A stretch of 64,000 nucleotides of DNA from a virus. The stretch lies in the IMG/VR virus record IMGVR_UViG_3300050821_003907, positions 1 to 64,000 of that record. One strand, 5' to 3'. The notes below the pieces were generated by a model, which saw only the letters and a list, made by a program, of their open reading frames with translations, ran no database searches and was not told the origin of the DNA. This document shows, one piece after another, positions 12,372 to 18,995 of the stretch; the stretch's first letter is position 1; each line of letters opens with the position of its first letter. The position numbers and the translations under genes are program-made.

Positions 12372-12374
12372 TAT

Positions 12375-12449
12375 GCCGCTCTAGTCCAATTAGGTAGAGG
12401 CGCTGGCCTCAGAAGCCAGATGTTCGGGGTTCGAATCCCCGGAGCGGCA
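12375..12449 (+). tRNA. tRNA-Leu(CAG), short variable loop
   Basis: Acceptor GCCGCTC/GAGCGGC, anticodon stem CTGGC/GCCAG with loop CTCAGAA, 5-nt variable loop, T arm CGGGG-TTCGAAT-CCCCG. Confidence 0.92.
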
Positions 12450-12452
12450 CGG

Positions 12453-12526
12453 TCTGTGGAAGTCCCGGTTTAGGCGTCCGGGTGGCGATTGCCGTCATAG
12501 GATAAAGCTTTTAAGTCCGTCACAGA
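12453..12526 (+). ncRNA. cloverleaf-like segment, not a tRNA
   Basis: TCTGTGG pairs with TCACAGA (7 bp). Inside are CCCGG/CCGGG with a 9-nt loop, GGC-GATT-GCC, and a weak GGA/TCC helix. At 74 nt it imitates a tRNA in size and closing stem but has no T loop. Confidence 0.45.
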
Positions 12527-12535
12527 AACCCCCTT

Positions 12536-12620
12536 GGAAGATTAACCAGATAGGTTCTGGGCCTCGCTGCTAACGAGTGCGGTGTCGAGAGGCACTGGGA
12601 TTCGAGTTCTCAATCTTCCG
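12536..12620 (+). tRNA. tRNA-Ser(GCT)
   Basis: Acceptor GGAAGAT/ATCTTCC, anticodon stem CTCG/CGAG with loop CTGCTAA, long variable arm, T arm TGGGA-TTCGAGT-TCTCA. Confidence 0.92.
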
Positions 12621-12624
12621 CTTT

Positions 12625-12699
12625 GGCCGCCTAGCCCAATTTGGCAGAGGCGCAGGCTTTAGGTGCCTGAGGTTGTGGGTTCGAGTCCCATGGCGGCTA
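12625..12699 (+). tRNA. tRNA-Leu(TAG), short variable loop
   Basis: Acceptor GGCCGCC/GGCGGCT, anticodon stem CAGGC/GCCTG with loop TTTAGGT, short variable loop, T arm GTGGG-TTCGAGT-CCCAT. Confidence 0.91.
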
Positions 12700-12710
12700 C
12701 GCAGTAACAT

Positions 12711-12794
12711 GGAGAGTGAACCTAGCAGGGCTGGGCACTCGCTGGAAACGAGCTGGGCGTCGTAGACGCTGGGATTCGAGTTCTCCGCTCTCCG
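12711..12794 (+). tRNA. tRNA-Ser(GGA)
   Basis: Acceptor GGAGAGT/GCTCTCC, anticodon stem CTCG/CGAG with loop CTGGAAA, long variable arm with GGCGTC/GACGCT, T arm TGGGA-TTCGAGT-TCTCC. Confidence 0.91.
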
Positions 12795-12806
12795 CTTGGG
12801 TGCACG

Positions 12807-12863
12807 GCTCTCAGCTCCTCTCTGACCCTACCGTGAAGCTCTGTCAGTCCAATAAACGAGAGC
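12807..12863 (+). ncRNA. structured spacer between serine tRNAs
   Basis: GCTCTC (12807-12812) pairs with GAGAGC (12858-12863); CTGAC pairs with GTCAG inside. No T arm. 57 nt. Confidence 0.4.
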
Positions 12864-12867
12864 GCCT

Positions 12868-12951
12868 GGAAGATGAACCCGTAAGGCTACGGGCGCTGCC
12901 TCGAAAACAGATGGGCCTGAAAGGGCTGGGTTTCGAATACTCCGTCTTCCG
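12868..12951 (+). tRNA. tRNA-Ser(CGA)
   Basis: Acceptor GGAAGAT/GTCTTCC, D-side helix CCCGT/ACGGG, anticodon loop CTCGAAA, variable arm GGGCC/GGGCT region, T loop TTCGAAT. The top pair of the anticodon stem is a C-A mismatch. Confidence 0.88.
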
Positions 12952-13017
12952 CGCTGCGATGGTCACTATCGCGTTCAGGGCACCCTGCCGTGCCGTCAGC
13001 TTGGCTGAACAAAAGCG
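12952..13017 (+). ncRNA. structured spacer between serine tRNAs
   Basis: CGCT/AGCG closes GCGAT-GGTCACT-ATCGC and GTTCAG/CTGAAC with an inner CAGC-TTG-GCTG. 66 nt, three-way, no T arm. Confidence 0.4.
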
Positions 13018-13024
13018 ACACCGT

Positions 13025-13105
13025 GGGAGGTTAGCCAGCGGCCTGGCAATCCGGTTTGAACCCGGATGCACCGAAAGGTGCGGGGGTCGGCACCTCAACC
13101 TTCCG
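13025..13105 (+). tRNA. tRNA-Ser(TGA), atypical T arm
   Basis: Acceptor GGGAGGT/ACCTTCC and G73 as in the other serine tRNAs, anticodon stem ATCCGG/CCGGAT with loop TTTGAAC, variable arm GCACC-GAAA-GGTGC. The T loop reads GTCGGCA, lacking the usual TTC, so activity is uncertain. Confidence 0.78.
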
Positions 13106-13109
13106 CTTT

Positions 13110-13183
13110 GGCTCACAGTCCACCTGGTGGGTGGAACTACCCTGATAAGGTAGACGGGCTGGGTTCAATTCCCAGGTGAGCTA
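13110..13183 (+). tRNA. tRNA-Ile(GAT)
   Basis: Acceptor GGCTCAC/GTGAGCT, D stem TCCA/TGGA, anticodon stem CTACC/GGTAG with loop CTGATAA, T arm CTGGG-TTCAATT-CCCAG. Confidence 0.92.
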
Positions 13184-13184
13184 C

Positions 13185-13259
13185 GGGACCGTGGCCAAGT
13201 TGGTGAAGGCTCCTGTCTTATAAACAGGTAATGCGTGGGTTCAAACCCCACCGGTCCTA
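13185..13259 (+). tRNA. tRNA-Ile(TAT)
   Basis: Acceptor GGGACCG/CGGTCCT, anticodon stem CCTGT/ACAGG with loop CTTATAA, T arm GTGGG-TTCAAAC-CCCAC. Reads AUA directly, avoiding the need for a lysidine-modified CAU tRNA. Confidence 0.91.
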
Positions 13260-13263
13260 CCAT

Positions 13264-13339
13264 GCCTCTCTATGTCTCAAAAGAGTAGAGCAACCGACTT
13301 TTAATCGGAGGGTTCAGGGTTCGAGTCCCTGGGGAGGCA
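13264..13339 (+). tRNA. tRNA-Lys(TTT)
   Basis: Acceptor GCCTCTC/GGGAGGC, anticodon stem CCGA/TCGG with loop CTTTTAA, T arm CAGGG-TTCGAGT-CCCTG. Confidence 0.91.
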
Positions 13340-13343
13340 CTGT

Positions 13344-13412
13344 GCGGCAGCTGACGTACTCAGACGGGAATCTTCTAAATTCCTAGGCAGGGTTAGACTC
13401 CCTGGTGCCGCG
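13344..13412 (+). tRNA. tRNA-Arg(TCT), atypical
   Basis: Acceptor GCGGCAG/GTGCCGC, anticodon stem GGAAT/ATTCC with loop CTTCTAA, T stem CAGGG/CCCTG with a non-standard TTAGACT loop, shortened D region. 69 nt. Confidence 0.82.
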
Positions 13413-13428
13413 CCAAATGTAATAGCTA

Positions 13429-13503
13429 GCCCGTATGGACAAATAGGTTAAAGTCGCTGGCCTCTCAAGCCAGAGTTTCGGGGTTCGATTCCCCGTACGG
13501 GCA
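13429..13503 (+). tRNA. tRNA-Glu(CTC)
   Basis: Acceptor GCCCGTA/TACGGGC, D stem GAC/GTC, anticodon stem CTGGC/GCCAG with loop CTCTCAA, T arm CGGGG-TTCGATT-CCCCG. Confidence 0.93.
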
Positions 13504-13512
13504 CGCACCAGA

Positions 13513-13569
13513 GCTTGCGGGAGAGTACTCCGGGAAACCGGAAGCGCAGAAGATGCTCAGTAGACAAGC
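13513..13569 (+). ncRNA. structured spacer between glutamate tRNAs
   Basis: GCTTG/CAAGC closes a segment that can form GGAG-AGTA-CTCC or CCGG-GAAA-CCGG, which share two bases and so exclude each other. Confidence 0.35.
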
Positions 13570-13575
13570 ACCCAT

Positions 13576-13651
13576 GGCCCCATGGACAAATTGGTTAAAG
13601 TCACCTGCCTTTCAAGCAGGAGTTTTCAGGGTTCAAGTCCCTGTGGGGTCA
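13576..13651 (+). tRNA. tRNA-Glu(TTC)
   Basis: Acceptor GGCCCCA/TGGGGTC, D stem GAC/GTC, anticodon stem CCTGC/GCAGG with loop CTTTCAA, T arm CAGGG-TTCAAGT-CCCTG. Confidence 0.93.
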
Positions 13652-13655
13652 CTGT

Positions 13656-13724
13656 GCTTCCGGTAGTGGACCTACCGCATTCCCTCCGAAGGAAAGCTGC
13701 TCGGTTCGATTCCGAGCGGAAGTG
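13656..13724 (+). tRNA. tRNA-Arg(CCG)
   Basis: Acceptor GCTTCCG/CGGAAGT, anticodon stem TTCC/GGAA with loop CTCCGAA, T arm CTCGG-TTCGATT-CCGAG, shortened D arm GGTA/TACC. 69 nt. Confidence 0.86.
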
Positions 13725-13728
13725 CCAT

Positions 13729-13800
13729 GGCAGAATGGGCAAATGGTTAAGTCACGCGGCTGCAACCCGCGAGTTTCGGGTTCGATTCCCGGTTCTGCCT
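13729..13800 (+). tRNA. tRNA-Cys(GCA)
   Basis: Acceptor GGCAGAA/TTCTGCC, D stem GGC/GTC, anticodon stem CGCGG/CCGCG with loop CTGCAAC, T arm TCGGG-TTCGATT-CCCGG. Confidence 0.92.
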
Positions 13801-13803
13801 CTG

Positions 13804-13980
13804 GAGAAGCGTGGAGGCTATAGTCAGGTACTAGGGCAAGTCTCCTAAACGTGCTGGCAGGCGGAAAGCTGGGTGATGCCGAGAAGTAAGGCAGGTAAAA
13901 CTGAACCACTTCTGGCGGAGAACCGCATTCTAGCTATAGCTTAAGAACGAGGCGACGCTACGCGCCTACTCCACCTTCTC
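13804..13980 (+). ncRNA. large multi-helix structured RNA (about 177 nt)
   Basis: GAGAAG-C-GTGGAG (13804-13816) pairs with CTCCAC-CTTCTC (13969-13980), 12 bp with one bulge. GCTATAG (13817-13823) pairs with CTATAGC (13934-13940). Between the two 3' strands lies AGGCG/CGCCT (13950-13967). Inside are TAGG/CCTA, GGCA/TGCC, AGAAGT/ACTTCT (13882/13908) and GCGG-AGAA-CCGC (13915-13926). No reading frame, T loop or similarity to a known RNA is evident. It lies between tRNA-Cys and the last tRNA, so is probably processed from the same transcript. Confidence 0.6.
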
Positions 13981-13988
13981 TTTAAAAT

Positions 13989-14057
13989 GCCCTCGCTGGC
14001 GGATTCAGCGCCGAGCCTCCTAAGCTTGGCTACCCGGTTCGACTCCGGGCGAGGGCA
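13989..14057 (+). tRNA. tRNA-Arg(CCT)
   Basis: Acceptor GCCCTCG/CGAGGGC, D helix GCTG/CAGC, anticodon stem CGAGC/GCTTG with loop CTCCTAA, T arm CCCGG-TTCGACT-CCGGG. Last tRNA of the array; 69 nt with a compact D region. Confidence 0.86.
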
Positions 14058-14061
14058 CTTA

Positions 14062-14081
14062 TTGCTTATCACTGTTGAGTT
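14062..14081 (-). repeat. right copy of 20-bp inverted repeat flanking the tRNA array
   Basis: Exact reverse complement of 9440-9459. Here it overlaps the -35 element (TTGAGT, 14075-14080) of the promoter for the gene at 14164. Confidence 0.85.
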
Positions 14082-14148
14082 CACTTATGCGTGTGTGATA
14101 ATATTTGCGGTGAATGCTCGTTTAAGCCTTCGCAAATCCTCACGCATA
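14075..14148 (+). promoter_or_regulatory. promoter with nested dyads
   Basis: TTGAGT (14075-14080), 18-nt spacer, TAATAT (14099-14104). Two nested inverted repeats cover the region: TATGCGTG/CACGCATA (14086 and 14141) and ATTTGCG/CGCAAAT (14103 and 14131). They may be operators or form a stem in the 5' leader. Confidence 0.5.
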
Positions 14149-14163
14149 GTAAGAGAGAACGTA

Positions 14164-14898
14164 ATGGGTACGCGTCTGAAGACGTACTGGTGGAACGAGC
14201 ACCCTAATTTTGGTGATGCGCTTGCCCCGCTTTTGCTTAAGAGATTCGCGGGTACCGACAGCAAGTGGGACACCATCTGCCGAGCTGACGTTATCGTGAC
14301 TGGCTCCATACTGGAGCACGTGCCGCCGCTTTGGAGTGGTCACGTAATAGGGGTAGGCCAGCTTTATGAAGACTCTCGCCTGCACCTGCACACGAAGACG
14401 GCAAAGGTATGGGCCATCCGAGGTCCCCTGTCGGCTCGTAGTGTTCCCGGAGACTATGCCCTGGGAGACCCCGGCTTGCTGGCTGACGAGCTCGTCTACG
14501 TTCATCACAGGGACGTAGCGCTAGGTGTGGTGCCACACTGGACAGATACCTCCCTCGCGAAGAATCCACTCTGGTACAGCCCGAACTGGCAGACGCTGGT
14601 AATTGACCCCGCTGGCGACCCGCTAGACGTTGTACGTTCGATTGGGCGCTGCCAGAAGATTGTGACAAGCTCCCTTCACGGCATGATTGTCGCAGATGCT
14701 TTTGGCATTCCGCGCCGCTATGAGCTTAATCCGGGTGCCAGTAAGTACGAAGGTGGCTTGTTCAAGTTTCGTGACTACAGTCAGTCAATAGGCGCTTCCT
14801 TTGAGCCGGGGAAGGTAATTGAAGCTTCACGATTCAAGGTGGAAGACCGTAAGCACGAATTGTACGACGCTTTCAAGGCGCTAGGGAGCACACTGTGA
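14164..14898 (+). CDS. polysaccharide pyruvyl transferase family protein
   Basis: A 244-residue protein. NFGDALAPLLL near the N-terminus and SSLHGMIVADAFGIP near residue 180 are signatures of the pyruvyl transferase (CsaB/WcaK) family, which adds ketal pyruvate to sugars of surface polysaccharides. ATG 14164 has AGAGAGAA upstream; an in-frame GTG at 14110, 5 nt after the -10, is an alternative leaderless start. Upstream extension of the frame only runs through the last tRNA. It overlaps the next gene by GTGA. Confidence 0.82.
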   Translation: MGTRLKTYWWNEHPNFGDALAPLLLKRFAGTDSKWDTICRADVIVTGSILEHVPPLWSGHVIGVGQLYEDSRLHLHTKTAKVWAIRGPLSARSVPGDYALGDPGLLADELVYVHHRDVALGVVPHWTDTSLAKNPLWYSPNWQTLVIDPAGDPLDVVRSIGRCQKIVTSSLHGMIVADAFGIPRRYELNPGASKYEGGLFKFRDYSQSIGASFEPGKVIEASRFKVEDRKHELYDAFKALGSTL

Positions 14899-15722
14899 AG
14901 CTAATCCAGCAATTTTTCCGGTGGTTGCTAAGGCAGGTGCCTTTTTTCAGGCGAAAAGGTTATGGGATTAGCCTGCTGATGCCATTCAGGTCAGACGGTG
15001 CAGAACGTGAAGCCGCTTATCAGTGGCTAGTTAAGTACTGGAAAGCGCATTTGCCGTTCGCGCAGTTCATTACAGGTACTGATGACCAGGTTCCCTTTAG
15101 TAAGACTAGCGCTTTTAATGACGCGTTTAGCCGGTCAAAGGGTGACATTCTTGTCCTTATTGACGCTGACTGCTATATCGACGCTCAGATTGTGGTTAAC
15201 TGCGCGGAGGAAATTCGCACGGCGCGCAAGGCAGGCCATAAGCTCTGGCATATTCCGTATCGTCAGTTCTACCGGCTTACTGACCTAGCCACTAGCCATG
15301 TTCTGGCGTCCAACCCCGCACACCCACTCCGGTTTTCAGCTTCTCCCAACCCTCGCGATACAGAAGACACGGGAAGTTCCAGTTTTGGTCACTGGTGGGG
15401 CGCGCTCATCCAGGTGATGCCTCGCGAAGCTTATGAACTTGTTGGTGGCTGTGACCCTCGTTTTCGCGGCTGGGGTGGTGAGGATGTCGCTTTCATGAGG
15501 GCTATTGACACGCTGTACGGTAAGCATAAGACTACTGATAATCAGGTTATTCATCTCTGGCATCCCACAATCAAGACCGTTCACAAGCTTAAGTTGTGGG
15601 ATGGCCAGATTAGCCCACAGGATAATGTGACGCTCACCGGCCGGTACTACGCAGCTTTCGGAGACCCCCGTCGCATGCGACGGCTAGTTAACGAATACCA
15701 AGACGGTGAGCGTCCCAAGTAG
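14895..15722 (+). CDS. family 2/7-type glycosyltransferase
   Basis: A 275-residue protein. N-terminal GISLLMPFRSDG starts the Rossmann-like GT-A fold, LVLIDADC holds the DXD metal motif near residue 92, and GGCDPRFRGWGGEDVAFM matches the galactosyltransferase C-terminal (glyco_transf_7C) motif. It starts at GTG, overlapping the pyruvyl transferase stop, so the two are coupled. The pair likely decorates a surface or virion glycan. Confidence 0.85.
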   Translation: MKLIQQFFRWLLRQVPFFRRKGYGISLLMPFRSDGAEREAAYQWLVKYWKAHLPFAQFITGTDDQVPFSKTSAFNDAFSRSKGDILVLIDADCYIDAQIVVNCAEEIRTARKAGHKLWHIPYRQFYRLTDLATSHVLASNPAHPLRFSASPNPRDTEDTGSSSFGHWWGALIQVMPREAYELVGGCDPRFRGWGGEDVAFMRAIDTLYGKHKTTDNQVIHLWHPTIKTVHKLKLWDGQISPQDNVTLTGRYYAAFGDPRRMRRLVNEYQDGERPK

Positions 15723-15727
15723 GGCTG

Positions 15728-16240
15728 CTAGTACAGGACGCCGCCGACTAGCTTGTGCAGTTGGGTGATGGTGATGTCGAAGCCGTCAAGAGTGTCATAC
15801 GGTGCCTTGCTGTCACCCAGTGCCATGAGCTGCATGGGGAACGAGCCGGGCGCGGAGAATCCTAGCGTCCACTCACCGATGTAGTCGCCATTCTCATTAG
15901 GCGTAGTAGCGATGGTCAGGGGGTCGCAGTCGCCCCAGGCATATCCAGCCGGGTCCTGAACCGGCTCAATGCCCGTACCGGGAGCGATGCGCACGTTGAT
16001 GGTGCCGTGATATGAAGTGAACTGATAAGCAGCGCGAACCAGGTACGTACCCGGAACTACGTGAAGGGTGTAGCCATTCGGGTCCAGGGTTATGTCAGAA
16101 CCGACATTGCCGCCCCAGTTCATGTAAGCGCCAGTGTCCTTGCCAACGGTTAGCCAGGTGCCATTCGGCATGGGAGTGCCGCTGGTGGGCATGAGCCAGC
16201 GTGCGCGGGACTTAGCAACGGGGCCTGTGGGTGTAGTCAT
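15728..16240 (-). CDS. hypothetical beta-rich protein, possible virion component
   Basis: A 170-residue protein, Gly/Pro/Thr-rich with regular alternating strands, resembling jelly-roll (C1q/TNF-like) surface domains, although no specific motif is decisive. ATG 16240 has AAGGA upstream. It is convergent with the glycosyltransferase gene and divergent from the fibre-like gene at 16382. Confidence 0.65.
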   Translation of the reverse strand: MTTPTGPVAKSRARWLMPTSGTPMPNGTWLTVGKDTGAYMNWGGNVGSDITLDPNGYTLHVVPGTYLVRAAYQFTSYHGTINVRIAPGTGIEPVQDPAGYAWGDCDPLTIATTPNENGDYIGEWTLGFSAPGSFPMQLMALGDSKAPYDTLDGFDITITQLHKLVGGVLY

Positions 16241-16381
16241 TGCTCAATTTCCTTACTGCGAGTGTTTGAGATATCACTGTAAGGATACCGTTAATGGCGT
16301 TGTCCGATGCACGGTAAAATACGACTTTCCGCAATTAGTCGCTATACTCGGGAGGGTGAACCCTTAGCGAGAGGCGGCAGA

Positions 16382-18520
16382 ATGACGAACAATATAACTG
16401 TCATCTGTGACCTTCACAACGGCGATGGAAGCTATAACAGCTCAGGTGGTTACCTCTACTTCACGCCTAATGAAGTACTTACGGATTCGTCTAGTCACGC
16501 ACTACTATCGGCAGTCCCTATTGGCGCGCACTTCACTGGCGGCTCTGACCCTAGCGTATCTCTTGCGGCTACAGACAACACTAATATTCTTCCATCAGGC
16601 TGGACTTGGGTAGCAACTTCTAGTGCTAACCTGCAAGGTGCCCCCAGCTCTTTTTCGTTTTACCTGCCCGCAGGACCCGCCTCATTTACGGCACCTATGT
16701 CCACGCCAGCACAATTCGCCTGGACGCCTACTACCGAGCTGACAACATTGCCTAACGGTACAGGTATTCAGCTAACTGGAGGGTCACTACCGGGTGGATT
16801 CAGCGTCGCTACTACTTACTACGTAGTGCAGGCGTGGGGTACAGCATTCGGCCTTTCCACCATCCAGGGTGGTCCGGCTATAATCGCCACAAGTTCTGGT
16901 TCAGGCACACTGACTGTGGTAAGCATGCACATGTCGGCGCTGGCCAAGCTGGCACCTCCTTCCCCCTCCCTGGCTTACTTGCCTACGCTTACAGCTAACA
17001 GCACCGTGACGTCATCGGGTGCCCTTGTTGCTAACGTGCTTACCGAAGCGGACGCCACCAGTGGCGCGCTGACGATGACTTTTCCCGTTACCACGATTAA
17101 CGGAACGCTAGTTAATGTCGAGAAGTATGACAGCAGTGCAAACTCTGTTACTCTTTCAGGCAGTATTCGCGGTCAGGCATCTTCCAGCTACTCGCTAACT
17201 AATCAGTATCAGGCTGTTACGCTGATTTACTTTAACGGTTCCTGGTGGCCGGTTGCCTCAGGCGGCAGTACTAGCGGGTCTAGCGCAGTTTTCGCGCCTA
17301 CAGGACTGACTGGCGCTACTACGGCAAGCAGGTACGTAGGCGCAACCGCTAGCGGTGCGCCCGGTTCAGGCACGTTCGTAAAGGGCGACTTCATTGTTGA
17401 CCAGACGGGCGCTTTCTGGGTATGCACTACAGCAGGCTCACCTGGTACCTGGACAGAAGTAGTGACTCCGGGAGCCGCAGCAGATTATGCTCCTACGGGA
17501 TTGACTGGTGCTACATCGGCCAGCAGGTACGTAGGAGCTACTGCGAGTGGAGCACCCGGCTCGGGTACGTTCGTAACCGGAGACTTCGTTATAGACCAGA
17601 CTGGCGCGTTTTGGATATGCACCACAGGAGGTTCGCCGGGAACGTGGACAGAAGTAGTTACTGGTAAAATTCCTGACATTCAATGGTTCACCACGCCAGG
17701 CACCGCTACCTGGAATAAGCCTACGGGTGCTCAGGTTGTTCAAGTAGTTGTGTGCGGCGGGGGCGGTGCCGGAGGTAGTGGCGCTATAAATACCGCAAGT
17801 ACTCCTAGTGGTGGTAATGGAGGCGCAGGTGGTGGTGTAACTCAGCGCGTATTTACAGCCGCAGACCTCACCTCTATGGTTACAGTAACCGTAGGTGCAG
17901 GCGGGACTGGCGCAGCGGCTATAACCGGAACTAGTTCTACCGTAGGTAATCCGACTGGTTCTTCTTATCCGGCAGGTGTAGGCGGTTCTTCCTCATTTGG
18001 GGCCTATACTATCGCTACGGGTGGCGGTCAAGGACACGGCGGCGGCATATCAAGTGCTAACGGTCTTGCTACGGTAATAGGCGTAGGTACCGTGCCTGGC
18101 GGTGCCGGAGCATTTAGCACTACTTCTGGTGCCGGACTTGATTCTGTTATAGCCGGAGGTCCTACTGGCGGTGGAGGAGGTGGTTACTGTAACGTAGGTA
18201 CCACTACCGCGTTTAACGGTGGTAACGGTCAATACACCGCTATGGGTTCTTCTTCAAATATCGGTACTGCGGGTACTGTAGCGGGTCCTGTATTGCCGGG
18301 TACGGGTTCGTCAACTCCTGCGAAGGGCACGCCAGGCTGCGGTGGAGGTGGCGGCGCAGGTGCTTATGGCGCAGGTGTTACTGCTCAAACCGGAGCCACA
18401 CCTTATTTCGGTGGAGGTGGCGGAGGCGGTGGTGCGGCTGGCGGTTCGGGTACACTTACATCAGGGGCCGGTGGCAGTGGTGGTTCTGGTTTCGTGCTCG
18501 TGATAAGTTACTTCCAGTAA
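16382..18520 (+). CDS. glycine-rich fibre-like protein with tandem repeats
   Basis: A 712-residue protein. Residues 1-300 are strand-rich. Two tandem units of about 65 residues follow (starting FAPTGLTGAT and YAPTGLTGAT), each with SRYVGATASGAPGSGTF. The last 270 residues are extremely Gly-rich with a leading QWFTTPGTATWNKP strand, as in the C-terminal part of the tail protein at 60446. ATG 16382 is chosen because GAGG lies 8 nt upstream. Likely a tail fibre or other receptor-interacting protein. Confidence 0.78.
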   Translation: MTNNITVICDLHNGDGSYNSSGGYLYFTPNEVLTDSSSHALLSAVPIGAHFTGGSDPSVSLAATDNTNILPSGWTWVATSSANLQGAPSSFSFYLPAGPASFTAPMSTPAQFAWTPTTELTTLPNGTGIQLTGGSLPGGFSVATTYYVVQAWGTAFGLSTIQGGPAIIATSSGSGTLTVVSMHMSALAKLAPPSPSLAYLPTLTANSTVTSSGALVANVLTEADATSGALTMTFPVTTINGTLVNVEKYDSSANSVTLSGSIRGQASSSYSLTNQYQAVTLIYFNGSWWPVASGGSTSGSSAVFAPTGLTGATTASRYVGATASGAPGSGTFVKGDFIVDQTGAFWVCTTAGSPGTWTEVVTPGAAADYAPTGLTGATSASRYVGATASGAPGSGTFVTGDFVIDQTGAFWICTTGGSPGTWTEVVTGKIPDIQWFTTPGTATWNKPTGAQVVQVVVCGGGGAGGSGAINTASTPSGGNGGAGGGVTQRVFTAADLTSMVTVTVGAGGTGAAAITGTSSTVGNPTGSSYPAGVGGSSSFGAYTIATGGGQGHGGGISSANGLATVIGVGTVPGGAGAFSTTSGAGLDSVIAGGPTGGGGGGYCNVGTTTAFNGGNGQYTAMGSSSNIGTAGTVAGPVLPGTGSSTPAKGTPGCGGGGGAGAYGAGVTAQTGATPYFGGGGGGGGAAGGSGTLTSGAGGSGGSGFVLVISYFQ

Positions 18521-18539
18521 ACGAACGATAGGAATAGTC

Positions 18540-18995
18540 ATGACTACTCTTCAGGTTAGCCTCGGCCTTAGTGTCGCCGATGTCAGTCCTACAGCTGATG
18601 AAACAGTTACCGTTATTTCATTCGACCCGCAGACCAGCACTCCCGGTGATTCTTCGTCAGTTCCTTGCGTTAGCTTTAACGTTGCCGGAGATTATGCAGC
18701 AGCCGGGTCAGGAACTGCTACTACAGGCACGCTAACAGTGCTGGGTGAAGCTATTGACGTATCTCAGTCCGCTTCAGGACTAGCGTATACTTTCGTCGGT
18801 TCAGGTCACGCATACCTGCACACGGATGGTTACTGGCGAGGTTCCGTAGTATTCACTATCACCTACTCAAGTGGCGTAATCTACACCAAGGTATACCCGA
18901 TAGTAACTAACGCCGCACCGCCGCTGACAGTGACGCTGTATTCCACTAGCTCTTCACCGGTGGTTTCTGGCGCTAACATCACGCGCCTTACGTAA
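18540..18995 (+). CDS. small beta-rich protein, paralogous to pseudogene at 43430
   Basis: A 151-residue Ser/Thr-rich protein (MTTLQVSLGL start, GANITRLT end). It follows the fibre-like gene closely and probably belongs to the same transcript. A frameshifted copy lies on the opposite strand at 43430-43887, sharing TADETVT, HTDGYW and ITRLT blocks. Probably a virion surface accessory protein; inferred from composition and neighbours. Confidence 0.7.
   Translation: MTTLQVSLGLSVADVSPTADETVTVISFDPQTSTPGDSSSVPCVSFNVAGDYAAAGSGTATTGTLTVLGEAIDVSQSASGLAYTFVGSGHAYLHTDGYWRGSVVFTITYSSGVIYTKVYPIVTNAAPPLTVTLYSTSSSPVVSGANITRLT

Noticed and set aside
9414-13909. Numerous open frames on both strands across the tRNA array (for example 9573-9902, 12716-13153, 11948-12325 minus)
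   Set aside because: They run through complete tRNA genes, repeat translated T-arm motifs such as VRIPG or GFEPTT, and lack ribosome sites. Only the signal-peptide gene at 10608 is credible.
17280-17665. Direct DNA repeat of about 195 bp as a mobile element
   Set aside because: It is an in-frame duplication of a fibre-protein module with no terminal inverted repeats.
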